The notes: a model not told the origin generated them from the sequence alone. Numbered from the stretch's first letter, positions 47,103 through 59,174 are shown. The stretch: DNA of 64,000 bases from Rhizomys pruinosus (GCA_009823505.1 VZQC01006876.1:4238787-4302786), one strand, 5' to 3'. Numbers and translations: made by a program.

Positions 47103-47400
47103 TCCTTTCTTTCTTTCTACCAGGATAATTTCAACTGACCATTTATATCAGAGAGAGTCATTGATGTACTACTGCTCTCTTTGTGTAGGACCTTGTGATT
47201 TCCTTTATGTTCCATCTCTGTTTTCTCTTCCTGTCCCTTTTTCCTCCTTTCTTTTTCACTGTATGCATGAGAGTAATTTTCCATTACTGTGTTATTTCCA
47301 AAGGTCACTGACAGGGTGGCAGTAAAGTCACACAGCTAAGTGATATAGATTTTAATGACTTAATGCTATCATAATTTCTAACAGAAACATCAGTAAGACA

Positions 47401-50006
47401 GGGGTGAGGTTTCAAAAGACATAAAAATGCAACACTAATCATAAAAAAGATGTTCATGCAAAATTTCTGTGCCAGAGAAGGCAGCCATGCAGGTAAGGAC
47501 AAACTTTGTATAGACAGGTCCATAAAGTGGATACTATTAGCAAAGGAGGAAAGGTCACAAAGGAGAAAAATAACATTTTGAAAGTATGTCAGAAAAGAAA
47601 GGGAAAAAAAGAGGACAAAGGGGGAAAAGTGGACTCGCTTCTTAATAGGGAAAAAGAACAAATAGAAAATTGCAGAAAAAGGAAGGAGGGCTTTGCCTGT
47701 CTTACGAGCTGGGCTTAGTGACAAAGGGGAATAGCAGGAAAAATACTTAAGGTAATAATAGTCAATGAGGAAAGACAGTTTGGGGAGGCAATATGCCTCA
47801 GAATATCAGAGTAGCAAAATCGTGCCGAGCACAAAAGGACAGGGTAGAGGTAGTGCGGGCTGGCTGGCAATTATTTTTGAAACCTTGTGGAAGACTATTA
47901 GGTTCCTAGGAATTTGAAAAGGGGAAGGCAGTATGAAAATTTTATTTTTAAACCATGATGAAAATGTGTTAAAGTAGGTCACAGAAAAGAATGCACGGAT
48001 TTGGTGGGCTTCCTTGGTACCTTGGTAAACCTCAGTGAAATGAACAAACTGGCTAAGTGAGCCATGCCTGGATAGCTTGCCTCGGTAGCTAACATGTAGG
48101 TCTCTAAGGAATCTGGGTCATGTGAACAGTCACTGTTTCCCCAGCCCTACATACCTACTCAATGGCCAGCACCTCACTTTTTACTACTCCTAAGTTGGCT
48201 AAAATCGACACGTGGCAGGTGGGATGAAAGAGGTTTCTCCTCCCCTTTCTTTGTGCATCACATGGGGAGGTCCTTCCCCATCCTTCTGCAAAGGCAGGTG
48301 CTTGTCCAGGTAGAAGCATTCAAAAACAACATGTCTCCCTATGTTCCTTCAGATTGTAGATCTTAAAGAAACAATGTATCCATAGAAAATGTGAGCTGGC
48401 CTGAGGCCAGCAGGTCAGGAAGTGATTGTCTTCCAGAAGATGTTTATTACTTCCAGTTCCTAGGAGGAAGGAGATTCTGCGCCTTGACGGGGCTACATGG
48501 GGACTGCAGGCAAGAGCTTTTCTATCCCTCTATGGAAAGGAATAGACAAGGCCAGGAAGGTAAGCTTAGATGGCTACTCTAAACTGTTTGCTTGTTGAAA
48601 CTGGGCTGTGCTGGCTGTGCCCAGCCCTGGAGCTATTAGGATAGATATACAGGGATAGTGTACGGTACAGAACTGGGGTTGGTTGGTTTGTATTTGAAAC
48701 TGTGCCTAGGGAGGAGCCCTCCTCCCAGGGATAGTAGTATATATGTGAATGGTTAATTTGCCTCAGATTCATTTGTGTCATTCTAACCCCTAGGGTAATG
48801 ATACCAAGAGGGAAGGCATTTGAGAGATAATAAAATCATTAGGGTAGAGTCCTCATGATCAGTGTCTCACAAAATTGCCCTCAGAGAGATTCCTTGTTCC
48901 TTCTACCATGTGCGGTTATAGCAAGAAAATGACCATGTATGAACATTGCCCATCTGTAGAACTCTATGGTGCTGGTACCCTGATCTCGGGCTTCCAGAGT
49001 CTGTGAAAATTACCACTGTTTACAAGCTACCCAGCTTATGCCATTTTGCTATTATAGCTCTAATGGGCTGATTAGATTGGTGTAGGATGATAAGGGAGGC
49101 AGAAAGCCAAGGCCAGAGAACACAGACATACCGAGTTGTCTCTGAGGCGAGAACACATGGTGAAGGCAGGGCAGAGTTAGAGCACCAGATTCACAGAAGC
49201 TAGAGGCAGGACTGACTTACCTGCCTTTGTGCTTGTGGAGCCTGGCCTGGTAAAGAGTGCTTCTGTTTGATTAGGGCATCTTGGCATGCTGCAGCAAAAA
49301 GGCCAGCACCTCTCAGGGGAACCTGAATGAGTGAGAAATAAACTTTGGTTGACATAAGCTACTGACCTTGAGAGGCTTTTGGTGGTTGTTGTTGCTATCT
49401 TGCAACCTAACCCATACTTCTTAATTGCTTGTTGTACCAAGGGTGCGAATTCAGTGTGGTAACAGGAGTAATGAACTGCCTGCATACCATGTAGTCTTAA
49501 CAGTGTTCATTATTCTCTGTTCACATGTTTCTGCTATTCCTGACCATATTTGTCCTTAAACACAAAGACAAGACCATTATTTATATATAGCTACAAAATC
49601 AGTGATTATTATTTTCTGTCTTAAAGGTAAGGAATATACATATTAGAGAGATTTTATAACTAGCCCAATGTCAGACAACAGGTGGGTGGTTAGGGTGGCA
49701 ATGGCTCCAGAGCCCCTCAGTCCTAAATCCTAGTCCTAGTCATGCAATACCACATCCCACCACCAAGAATCCTCAAAGTCCTAAATCCTAGTCCTAGCCA
49801 TGCAATACCGCATCCCACCACCAAGAAACCTCATAGTCCTAAATCCTAGTCCTAACCACGCAATACCGCATCCCACCACCAAGAAACCTCACAGTCCTAA
49901 ATCCTAGACCTAGCCATGCAATACCACACCCACCACCAAGAACCTCACAGTCCTAAATCCTAGTCCTAACCATGCAATACCGCATCCCACCACCAAGAAA
50001 CCTCAC
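47401..50006. repeat. Tandem block, copy B
   Basis: Second copy of the block at 44099-46638, with normal-looking sequence on both edges. No exon or repeat of known family is recognised in the middle 2.2 kb. A minus frame at 49177-49485 is open but unsupported. Confidence 0.9.
49719..50006. repeat. 58-bp minisatellite, 5 units (copy B)
   Basis: Five units with substitutions at CC(A/G)C, (T/C)CATGC and A(A/T)CCTC. The fourth unit has short deletions. The order of variants differs from copy A, which has an extra unit of the second type. Confidence 0.95.
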
Positions 50007-50029
50007 AGATTGCAGATACAGGATACAGT

Positions 50030-50770
50030 GAAATATTTAATAAAAGTATATGAATACTAGAGCCTTCTTGGCATTGGAAATAGTCTTCTACCAGCTTCAA
50101 TGCTCAGTTTGCATTTGGAGATTCGCTCAGGTGATCCTGCCTGACCTTAAGAGAGAGCCAACATTGATGCTATGGAGACGAAGTTGCAGAGTCTTCCTCT
50201 CCAACCCAGGATCATGGCTCGACTTGGCTGCTGCAAGCTCCCTGGCTTCCTGTCTCCTCTCTCTCACCTGCTTGCAGTTTCTTTTTTGCACCCTGTGGAA
50301 TGACTGGCTATTGCCAATCAGCCATGACTCTCTTCTCACCTGCTTGCAGCTTCTCTCTTGCACCCTGTGGAATGACTGGCTATTGCCAATCAGCCGTGAC
50401 TGTCTCTGCCCAGGGATTATTGCTCAACTTCCCTGAAAGCAGACCTGGACCTTGGATCTTCAGATGCAAAAGGAGTTCTCATGAAAAGAGACCAGGTAGG
50501 AGAGCAGACACCCCTCACAGCATTATTTGTCCTTTGCTCCTTTCTGTGAAAACAGATGTGACATCTGAAGCTGTCACTGCCCCTCTGCTATTACAAAGTA
50601 AGGAGAATAAAAAGGCAAGATCTGCCAGTGACACCTATGACCATCAGAGACTGAGAATTTCAACAATGTCATTGAACAGTGCAGGAAAATCTCCAACCAC
50701 AGTGGCTCCCTGGCCTTCTGATAGGCACAAGGAACAAACTTCTGTTTGTTAAAACCACTGTTCAATAGAT
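50030..50770. repeat. Possible old LTR-type repeat with a 72-bp tandem duplication
   Basis: A segment starting TCACCTGCTTGCAG(T/C)TTCT occurs at 50264 and again at 50336, with few mismatches. The end (GGAACAAACTTCTGTTTGTT near 50730) resembles old LTRs. Open frames of 128 and 150 codons across it reflect the duplication, whose 72-bp period keeps frame. Confidence 0.4.
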
Positions 50771-51542
50771 TTATCTGTTACTTAACTAAATGTGCTCCCA
50801 AGAGATGCCATATTTTTTAAAAATAAATCTTATTTATCATAAAATGTCATAATTGGGCCCTCTTTTAGTTTACACATCTAGTTCACAATTTTTGCCAATT
50901 CAAGTGACAGACACTGATATTTTAGCTGATTTAAATGATCCATGGGAAACCATTTCTATGATGCCTTCTCTGTATTTACTGTTATTTTATTTACATTGGG
51001 TGGACTTCCTTCAGTTATATAAGGTTATTAACATGTCTGTGAGGAAGCTTTGCAGGCATTCTTTGCAACTTCTTGACACACTGGCTTTTCTAAAGCATGT
51101 GCTGTACAGATCCAGTTCTTATTTAAAAATGAAGGAGGCACACAACCTAAGCAAATCGGCATGAACTTTGGTCCTAAATTTTATGCATTTTCATCTCAGA
51201 TAGCCAAAATGCCTTGTTTGGAATATATAAAAGACTAAAACCTTATATAAACTAAGTCATTAATATTACGTAATAACTGAAAACATATTTTTCTTAGATT
51301 TCCAAGGTACAGGGTCCAGTGAGGTATTATGAATGCAGTCATAAGAATTAAAAGACTGAACCAGAATCATGGTGTCTGTTTTGAGACAGGTATTAGGGCT
51401 CTATTTGGAACACAGTGGTGCAGTGTAGAAGAGGTAAAAGGCAGGGTTGGGTAAGGTACTTGGCACGTGGACCATTAAAGATGACTCCTGTGTATTATCT
51501 CGCTTGAGTATTTGAATTATTTCCTTACTGGCTCTATTTTAG
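50771..51542. other. No gene seen
   Basis: Unique-looking, AT-rich. It would be intron if the next feature is an exon. Confidence 0.4.
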
Positions 51543-51682
51543 AGATGAAGAACTCTTTCTTTACTTGTGGCAAATGCTTTGGCTCATTGCAGCGCTAATC
51601 TGCAGCATTTTAGGATTCCTGGCCCTGGTCTGTCTGATTGCTGTAGTCCTGCTGTTCATCTCTGATACTGGTGCATGGATAG
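51543..51682 (+). CDS. Putative internal exon encoding a transmembrane segment
   Basis: A 140-nt interval is bounded by an acceptor-like TGGCTCTATTTTAG and a consensus donor (ATAG|GTAGGT). From 51544 it reads 46 sense codons, starting DEELFLYLWQ. About 31 mainly hydrophobic residues follow (WLIAALICSILGFLALVCL and on through AVVLLFIS), then DTGAWI. Acidic residues before the hydrophobic run and polar ones after fit a single membrane span. The frame stays open past the donor to a stop at 51718-51720. The exon would start with one leftover base and end with one. I do not recognise the protein. Chance is a real alternative, because T-rich DNA often reads as hydrophobic peptide and the acceptor tract is weak. 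No partner exon was found. Confidence 0.3.
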
Positions 51683-51988
51683 GTAGGTTCTGTGGCCTTT
51701 GTCATGCAGACATGGGCTGAGAAGCCAGAGCTCAGCACTTTGTATTCTTTAGTGCACTTCTCAATTACTGCAGTGAAGACACAATAAGACAGACTTAGAG
51801 TATCTTCAGCAAGCAGGGTGAAGGGTGTCGATGGCGACAGGTCTCATGCTCTTTACCCATTTTAGGGATAGTCAACTAAGCGAGACTTCTGAAAGACTTG
51901 TGTTGACAGAGACTTTTCTCAAAGAAACACTTTCTCAAGATCTTAGGGAAGCACCACTGTGAGGGGGAGCTACTAAAAGTGCAGTTCT

Positions 51989-52225
51989 GGGACTGGAGAG
52001 ATGGCCTAGCGGTTAAGACTGCTCTTACAGAAGACCCGGGTTCGATCCCCAGCACCCACATGGCCGAGAATCATCTGTAACTCCAATTCCAGGAGAACTC
52101 CAGTTCCAGGGGAATCCGACACTCTCTTTTGACCTCCGCAGCATTGCACGACACGGGTGCACAAACTTGCATGCAGACAGTACATTCATACACATACAGA
52201 AATAAATAAAATTAATAAAAAAAAT
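51989..52225 (+). repeat. B3-like SINE, young subfamily, with target-site duplication
   Basis: AAAAGTGCAGTTCTG (51974-51988) recurs as AAAAGTTCAGTTCTG (52226-52240). The 17-bp duplication is present. A 10-bp deletion lies after the A box (GGTTAAGACTGCTC). Confidence 0.93.
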
Positions 52226-52241
52226 AAAAGTTCAGTTCTGA

Positions 52242-52355
52242 GCTGGCTGTGGTGGTGCACTCTATGTTCCCAGCACTTGGCAGGCTGAAGCAGGAGGGTA
52301 ATGAGCTCCAGGCCAACTCGAGTTACATGCAACACTCTGTATCAACCTCCCCACC
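52242..52355 (+). repeat. B1-like SINE, diverged
   Basis: GCTGGCTGTGGTGGTGCACT head and CCCAGCACTTGGCAGGCTGA, directly after the target copy of the B3-like SINE. Confidence 0.65.
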
Positions 52356-52496
52356 CCAACCCCACCCAAGCAAGTGGCAGCAACAAAAACAACATGCAAT
52401 TCTGAAAGCAGCAGATCTGAACTCAAATCCCAGGCTAGCCACGCTGTCCTTTAAGACCCTGGAATGTTTAAAATCTAGAATGCCTCATTTTTGGCG

Positions 52497-52850
52497 CTAT
52501 GATAAAATACCCTGACAAAAAGCAACTTAGGGTCCAAAGGGTTTGTTTTCTCTCTGAATTCCCGGTCACAGCATATTACTGCTGGGGAGTCAAAGCCAAT
52601 GGATGTACGCATGCACATTGCTTGCTTGAGCTCATTTCAGTTTTACCATTCTTATACAATTCAAGACCCTTTGCCTAGTAATGGTGCTCTCCACACTAGG
52701 CTAGGTCTTCCCACATCCTTTAACTTAAGTTTATCTGCCACAGACACGCCCACAGGCCAATCCAATGCAAACTATCCCATCCTTCACTGAGACTCTCTTC
52801 CCAGCTGATTTTAGGTTATGTCAAGTTGACAAGGCAATAAACCTGTCTTG
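52497..52850 (-). mobile_element. LTR-like rodent repeat, antisense
   Basis: ATGATAAAATACCCTGACAA, AAAGGGTTTGTTTTCTCTC and TATGTCAAGTTGACAAGGCA match the family order seen at 17462 and 26797. Confidence 0.6.
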
Positions 52851-53394
52851 CCTCAATTTTCCCAACCTAAGAATTGGCATAATAATGGTGTATGGTGCAT
52901 AAGGTCAGACAAGACCCAGATGGGAAAGATCATGACTACAGGGTGCACTGATCCTTTCTTCTTAGTGATGTTTACCTGGGTGGTGAACTTGCTGGCCACA
53001 TCTCTGTTGCCCTCAGCCTGGCTGAACACAATGATTCAGGGTTCTTCTCTACAGAATGAGTAGAAATGAACTTTTCTCATTCTAGATGCTGACTTAGAAG
53101 TTTTCTCAGATGTTTTAAGGTAGGTAAGCATGGCGGGCATCCACCGGTCCCATGTGTTTGTAGGAAATGGACCGTGAGTGGATATGACGTGTATGCTTCT
53201 GAGTCTGGGAGCTGGGAGCCACCATTTGCCTTTTCCATTCATCTCCCCTTTTCTTTTGAGGTAAAAACAGTGCATTTCAGATGGCATAGCTACAAGGTAC
53301 TAGGTGACAATGGACTTTATGTGAAAACAAAATCATGGTAAAAACAGTGACAATCTGGGTTACATATTTTACTTTATTTTTATTTTATTTTATT
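52851..53394. other. No gene seen
   Basis: Unique-looking sequence between two retroelements. Confidence 0.4.
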
Positions 53395-53403
53395 TATTTA
53401 CTG

Positions 53404-53440
<37 letters not shown>

Positions 53441-54275
53441 AGATTATGTTACAAATCAAATCTAGACCCACGTCCCCCTCCCTAGGCTCCCACCCCACCA
53501 GATTCACCATTCTCAGGTCAGTCTATTGACGCAGTCCTTTTCCACTGGTGTTGTTTTTGTTTCTAATATGCATCACTTCCAGCTGCTTTGAACAAAAGTT
53601 CAAGGAGTCCTGCACAAGAAATACTTACAACTAGGTAATAGGTGCTAGCATCCACAGATGAGGGATACCATTCATCATTTGTTTTTCTGGGACTGTGTTA
53701 CTTCACTTAACATAATATCTTCTAGTTCCATCCATTTACCTGCAAAGTTCATGATGTCATCTTTCTTTACCACTGCATAGAACTCCATTGTGTAGATGTA
53801 TCACATTTTCTCTATCCACTGGTCAGTTGAGGGGCATTTGGGTTGATTCCAGCTCCTTGCTATTGTGAAGAGAGCTGCAATAAACATGGCTGTGCCTGTA
53901 TCTCTGCGGTAAGATGACTCTTGCGGGTATATACCCAGGAGTGGTATGGCTGGGTCAGGTGGGAAGCTCATTTTGAGTCTTCCAAGGGTTCTCCACCTGC
54001 TTTCCATAGTGGCTATACAAGTTTACATTCCCACCAGCAGTGGATGAGTATGAGTGTTCTCCTTTCCCCACAACCTCTCCAGCACTTGGTATCATTTGTT
54101 GTCTTGATCCTAGCCAGTCTTATCAAAGTGAGATGATATCTTAAAGTGGTTTTAATTTGCATTTCCTTAATTATTGGTAATGCTGAACATTTTTTAAGAT
54201 GTTTCTCAGCCATCTCTAATTCCTCACTTGTGAAGTCTCTGTTCAGCTCTTTGCTCCATCTTTTACCAGTTAAAA
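53395..54275 (-). mobile_element. 5'-truncated L1: ORF2 C-terminus and 3'UTR, antisense
   Basis: On the minus strand, 54213-53801 reads as the ORF2 C-terminal region (TLRYHLTLIRLARIKTTNDT, KCWRGCGERRT, IHCWWECK, then DPAIPLLGIYPQE and MFIAALFTIARSWNQPKCPS), interrupted by a stop and frameshift near 54010. The 3'UTR follows, with GAGGGGGACGTGGGTCTAGA and a (TA)n tail (53405-53435). Only the last fraction of an element of about 6 kb remains, so it is not active. Confidence 0.92.
53405..53435. repeat. (TA)n microsatellite at L1 tail
   Basis: About fifteen TA units. Confidence 0.95.
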
Positions 54276-54528
54276 ATTAGGCAAGTGATTCTCAAAGTGC
54301 TGCCTAGGAACTCAACATGATCCTCTGGGACTTTGAGCACATATCCTAGATGAAAACTATTTCCACAGAAAAAAATTTTCATTTATTCGTAACAATGCCA
54401 TTTCCTTCCAAACTCTCCTCTCACATGCCAGAGTTCTTCAGATTCTGTACAATGTGTGATGATATCACTGCTCTCACAGCTAATGGAGTATATCCTTGGG
54501 TGTTTTGTGTTTAAAAGAACTCTGTGTT

Positions 54529-54753
54529 GGGGCTGGAGAGATGGCCTTGCGGTTAAGAGTGCCGACCGCTGTGGTTCAATCTGGGTTCGATCCCCAGCAC
54601 CCACCTGGCGGCCGAGAACCATCTGAAACACCAATTCCAGGAGAACTCCAGTTCCAGGGGAATCTGACACCCTCTTCTGACCTCTGCGGCATTGCACGAC
54701 ACGGGTGCACAGACCTGCATGCAGACAGTACATTGATACACATACAGAAATAA
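54529..54753 (+). repeat. B3-like SINE, young subfamily, ending at an N
   Basis: Head GGGGCTGGAGAGATGGCCTT and both 17-mers are present. The segment after the A box is altered (GCCGACCGCTGTGGTTCAAT). The tail stops at N (54754) after AAATAA. Confidence 0.93.
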
Positions 54754-54754
54754 N
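54754..54754. other. Single unknown base at a sequence seam
   Basis: The N replaces the rest of the SINE tail. The sequence after it has a different error character. Confidence 0.9.
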
Positions 54755-55129
54755 CTCAATATTTTTGTTGTTATACAGGAAGGAAACATATTTTGCCATT
54801 ATTTTTATATTCTATGACATTATTGAATTCTATTTTTATACCAATGGAATTTTTATGGTAAACTTGTTTGAGGCACAGGTATTCAGTTGTTTAGAATACC
54901 ATTATAGACATCTGCACAACAATTTTCATGTACTTCGATCATTTCCTTTCCTATACATTTCCTCTCCCTATATCTTTCTTTCATTTTGTCTTTACTGTTT
55001 TAGTTAATAACTTCAGCTACAATATTGAGCAGAAATGTGAGAGATTGATTAGCGAGACCAGAGCAAATATAGACATGACATAGCAATGATAATAGACTCA
55101 ATAGATCAGATAGATAGGCACTCCTTAGT

Positions 55130-55560
55130 ATGCCTATTTTCTCAATGAAATATTTTGCCTTTTCGATCTTCGATATGATGTTAGATGGAGTTGTATTGGT
55201 TTGTCTTTATTTTATATAGAAATATGTGTTTCTTGTATCTGGCTCCTATACTTTGGTTGAGAATTTTTTGGATTCTATGTTTATCCAGATTGGCGCTGAT
55301 CTTAATTTCTTCATTGTTGGTGCTTTGTTTGGTTCTGGAATTAGATTAGTACTGGTTTCATAGAAATAATTGGGTGTCCTGTATCCTTTATTTTTTTAGT
55401 TCCGCTCACCACTGAATGCCTCTGGAGTAGTGATATTAGAATTTGAAATTTTTGGTAAAACTCCTGTACTGCTGTCCAAGGTAAGGCGAAACCTGTTGGC
55501 CATTTTTTGGGATGCGGGGTCATTTCACTCATAATCTCTGGTCTATTATATTGCATCTAT
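55130..55560 (-). repeat. L1 ORF2 fragment, antisense, with indels
   Basis: 'TTTTTGGATTCTATGTTTAT', 'TAGTACTGGTTTCATAGAAA' and 'TTCGATCTTCGATATGATG' follow the reverse of a middle L1 ORF2 segment, with many small insertions. Confidence 0.65.
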
Positions 55561-56908
55561 GTCATTAGGGTGTGTGTTTATGATTATGATTATTTATAAT
55601 ATTTGTCTTTTATATCAATATTTTGATTTAACTTTATAGGCTGAATCTCCCCACACTAAGCGTCTCAAATGGCTTGTCTTTTTTATAGTTTTCTAGTGTT
55701 AGATGGAACATTAGACTATTTTTGCACAGTAGTGTTCTCCTTTTGGAGACGTCGTGCAATATTCCTTAAGACGTCTACTGCGGATGAGTTCCTTCTGTCT
55801 TTTCACCTTTTCTCAGTTCTTGTATAGATGTATGTGTGTCACGTGTTCTCGCAGTATGTCTTTTGGTTTTACATTTTGACTAATCATTTTCGTCAATATT
55901 ATTACATGAACTGTATAGGAGATCAACAAATTAAAACCCATGAAAGCTAGAACGACAGAATTCAACAGCTCAAACTCGTGACGAGTTATAGCTTGTCTCA
56001 TAGTGGTGAACAGGTGTTGTGTAGCTACCTGAGAGATAATTTATTTAGGGAACTTTTCTCTACTTAGCCATGAATCCTCGCTAGAAGCTAGCGCAATTCA
56101 AACAACTAAGACAGGAAGATATGTGGACATCACGCCACATCTGCGTTCTCTGTCCAATAGCAGCAGGCATGGAATTATAATGGGTGTGAAGCTCACACCA
56201 CGTTTCATGTGTGTTATTATAAAATATGGCTGCGTATTTAAGGTCTGCTTTATAGGATGGAGCCTTTACCTGACATTGATATCAGGCCTATGGAGAATGA
56301 GACTGGAGTTTTCCAGCCATGGAAGAAAGTCTAGCTCAAATACAGTACAGTTATGCTAAAACATGAACTCTAGCTATTTTGTTACTCTTGACCTTATTTG
56401 TTTCTCAATTTCTCTAAACATATTGTTCACACTTCATTAGAGTTATAAATCGCACTTCTATACAAACTCTTCAAATGACAAGTGGAGTTTCTCCCTCTAA
56501 CTCAGAGGTAACCAATTGGTGATACCCCACAACTTAGCCAATGCTTGCACAGGTATATAACCAACTGAAAAGGAGCTTTATTTCATATTCAGATAAGACA
56601 CAAATATGTATGAGTGAGTAGCCTTAATTATTAAAATTTCTGCGCCACATACCAAAGCGATACTCAGGGTGCATTCCAACTTACCTAAGAGGTAGTGGAC
56701 ACATTGAAGAGCTGGTAGAAGTTCATGAGCACACATAAGAAAATAGTTTTTAGACAGCTGGTCAGTTATTCTGATGAACTCACAGAAATCCTTACAGTCT
56801 AATAGATAAGTGCTTTTGGTAGCACATAGCCAGAGACCACCAAGAGAATCACGCAGCATTACCTAGACTCTTTTGGTGGTACCTGGCAGTTAAGAAACCC
56901 CAAAACCG
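55561..56908. other. No gene seen inside the noisy interval
   Basis: A short L1-like flavour continues to about 55900; nothing else is recognised. Confidence 0.35.
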
Positions 56909-57215
56909 GGCTGGAGGAGATGGCTATAGGCGGATTCACATGAATAGGTGGCTGAAGCTGCTCTTTGCGATGCCGAGACCCGGCAGGATTTGATGCCACA
57001 GCAGCCACATGGCGACGGCTGAGAACTTAGTTCTTTAACTCCAGTTCCAGTGGGAATCCGACACACCTCTTCTGACCTCCTGTGGCGATCCTGCACGCAC
57101 GTGACACGTGATGCACAGACGTTATATAATAAGATAATAATAAAATATAAAAAAAAACATACACATAAAAGAAATAAAATAAAAAAATTAAAAAAAAGAA
57201 ACCCTAAACCTACAT
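56909..57215 (+). repeat. B3-like SINE with many small insertions
   Basis: GGCTGGAGGAGATGGCTATA, GCCACATGGCGACGGCTGAG and AACTCCAGTTCCAGTGGGAA show the B3 order with extra bases throughout, and an A-rich end. Confidence 0.85.
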
Positions 57216-59174
57216 GTACAACTATAGGTAACTGACAACCACTGGAAATGGGAGTTTCAGTCTCATTTAAGTGTTCACATTTAAATGAGATTCTTGTTAG
57301 ATTGTACAGGTCAAGTGGATGAATCTGCCACTGAAAGTGAATTCTGGGATACATATATTCTACCTTTGACTACTATAGGGCATTCATGTAAAACATATAT
57401 ATGCATAATATTAACCCTCAAATTTATATAAACAAATGTTTATATATATATATCAATTTAGTGATACTATTTAATAGAAATATATTACTAACACTTCATT
57501 ATATGCCTGTACATAGCGCCACATTTTTAGAGTAAAAGAAATTCCTTAGGTGGTCTAGCCCAACATAATATGTCATAACCTATGTTGTAATTTATGTGCG
57601 GAGTGCGCAGATCAAATACGTTGTAGAAAATTCAATGAAAATTTTAATTAGAATACATGAAATATCAGTATACAAAAATGAACTCCAATAAATACATAGA
57701 ATTTTTCAACTCGTACTCACTCAGTTAATGATACCACTTCAATATGACAGCAAGATCTGACAGTGACTCAAAAATGTTTGTTGAAATAGAAACACATCCT
57801 TACAGCTGTACAAGCAACTAGATCTATTGTTCAAATATCTAATTTGAGAGTATTAAAAATTAAAGACTCAGAATTGTTGTGTTTCATTCATTGTCTAGAT
57901 CTCTCATTCTAATGTCTTCCCCAAATAGTATAATACCATCAATTAAGGTCATGACTGTCAGACCCACTCTCATTTGAAAAAAACATTAATTTCCATTACT
58001 ACTTAGAATTTACACTTTACTGCAGTCATAGAGATTTCATGCAATGCTATTTTAATACAAAGATCTAATATGTGTATGACAAGAATGCCGAAATTCATTG
58101 TTGTGTCAAATCTCGAGTAGTATCGACATTTGGCACCATCTTTTAGCGCAATAAACAATTTTATGAGATTCATTTCTGTCTGACATAGAAAATCTTTTCG
58201 CACATTTGTTCACAAAAATTTATCCCTATAGTCTCTCTCCTTTTGAGTATGAAAACATCTTTCAGAGCTTATTATAAATGTGGTGTGACCGTGAGAGGCT
58301 TCTCTAGACAACCACTTTAAATGCTAAGGCTTACAACCAAAATGACAAAACGTATAAATGTATGCATTACATATAAACTGTACACAAACATCTGAGAACA
58401 TTATTTATTTCCCACCTTGTCCTTGAAATACTCTTCAACCCACCAATCAAGCAGTTCTTATAGTAGAATAATCAATACAAAACAAAAGAGCAAATTAATG
58501 ATTTTCCCAAGTTAGAGTAACCACACAAAAACGCTGCTACATCGCAAGAAAAAAAATACTTCACGCAAGTGTGAACAAGTCAAAGATTAAAATCTTAAGG
58601 AACTCGCTAACAAGCTCATCCACCGTACAACCTACACCATAAAAAATTCAACAAGTACTCACTCATAACACCCAAGGTTCGTTTTAATTATTTATTGTAT
58701 TGGTAAACAATTTATTGTTTAGACAACATAGACCCGTTTGTTGTCCGTTCCACCCACCCCGCAGAGCCCCTCTACTGACCATACGATCCATGCATTTCCA
58801 TCTCCTTAGTCAGTTTCTCCGCCAATATTTCCATCCTTTGGGACCGTTTGACCTGTTTGAGCATAGAAGTTCACTGTGTGTTCCCAGTCAGCTCTCTGAA
58901 AAAATTTCTGTTGTTGTATAGTTGCCAAGAACATGATCCAACTGCCTTGAGTGATACTGGTGAGCTCTAGGGTCCGGCTCCTACACCAAGAAAGACAGAA
59001 TCCAGCCAAGCGGACAGCATCACACTCCACAATGAGTACTCATTACCATTCGTTCTCTTTGTTTTTGAGACTCTGACCCCCCAACATGAGTGCCCAGCTC
59101 CAGCCATCCCAAAGTCTCGTTCGACTGTCGTCTTCCAACCGCTAGCAATAAGAAACTCCTTGTAGGGTCACACA
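57216..59174. other. No gene seen inside the noisy interval
   Basis: AT-rich. The part after about 58680 may be the 3'UTR of the L1 that follows, in reverse, but is too noisy to be sure. Confidence 0.35.

Noticed and set aside
50050..50752. Open frames of 128 and 150 codons
   Set aside because: They depend on the 72-bp in-frame duplication and lie in probable LTR-type sequence. No start context or domain supports them.
53801..54213. Two adjacent minus-strand frames resembling a reverse-transcriptase-type protein
   Set aside because: They are the broken C-terminal part of an L1 ORF2, truncated and frameshifted, not a host gene.
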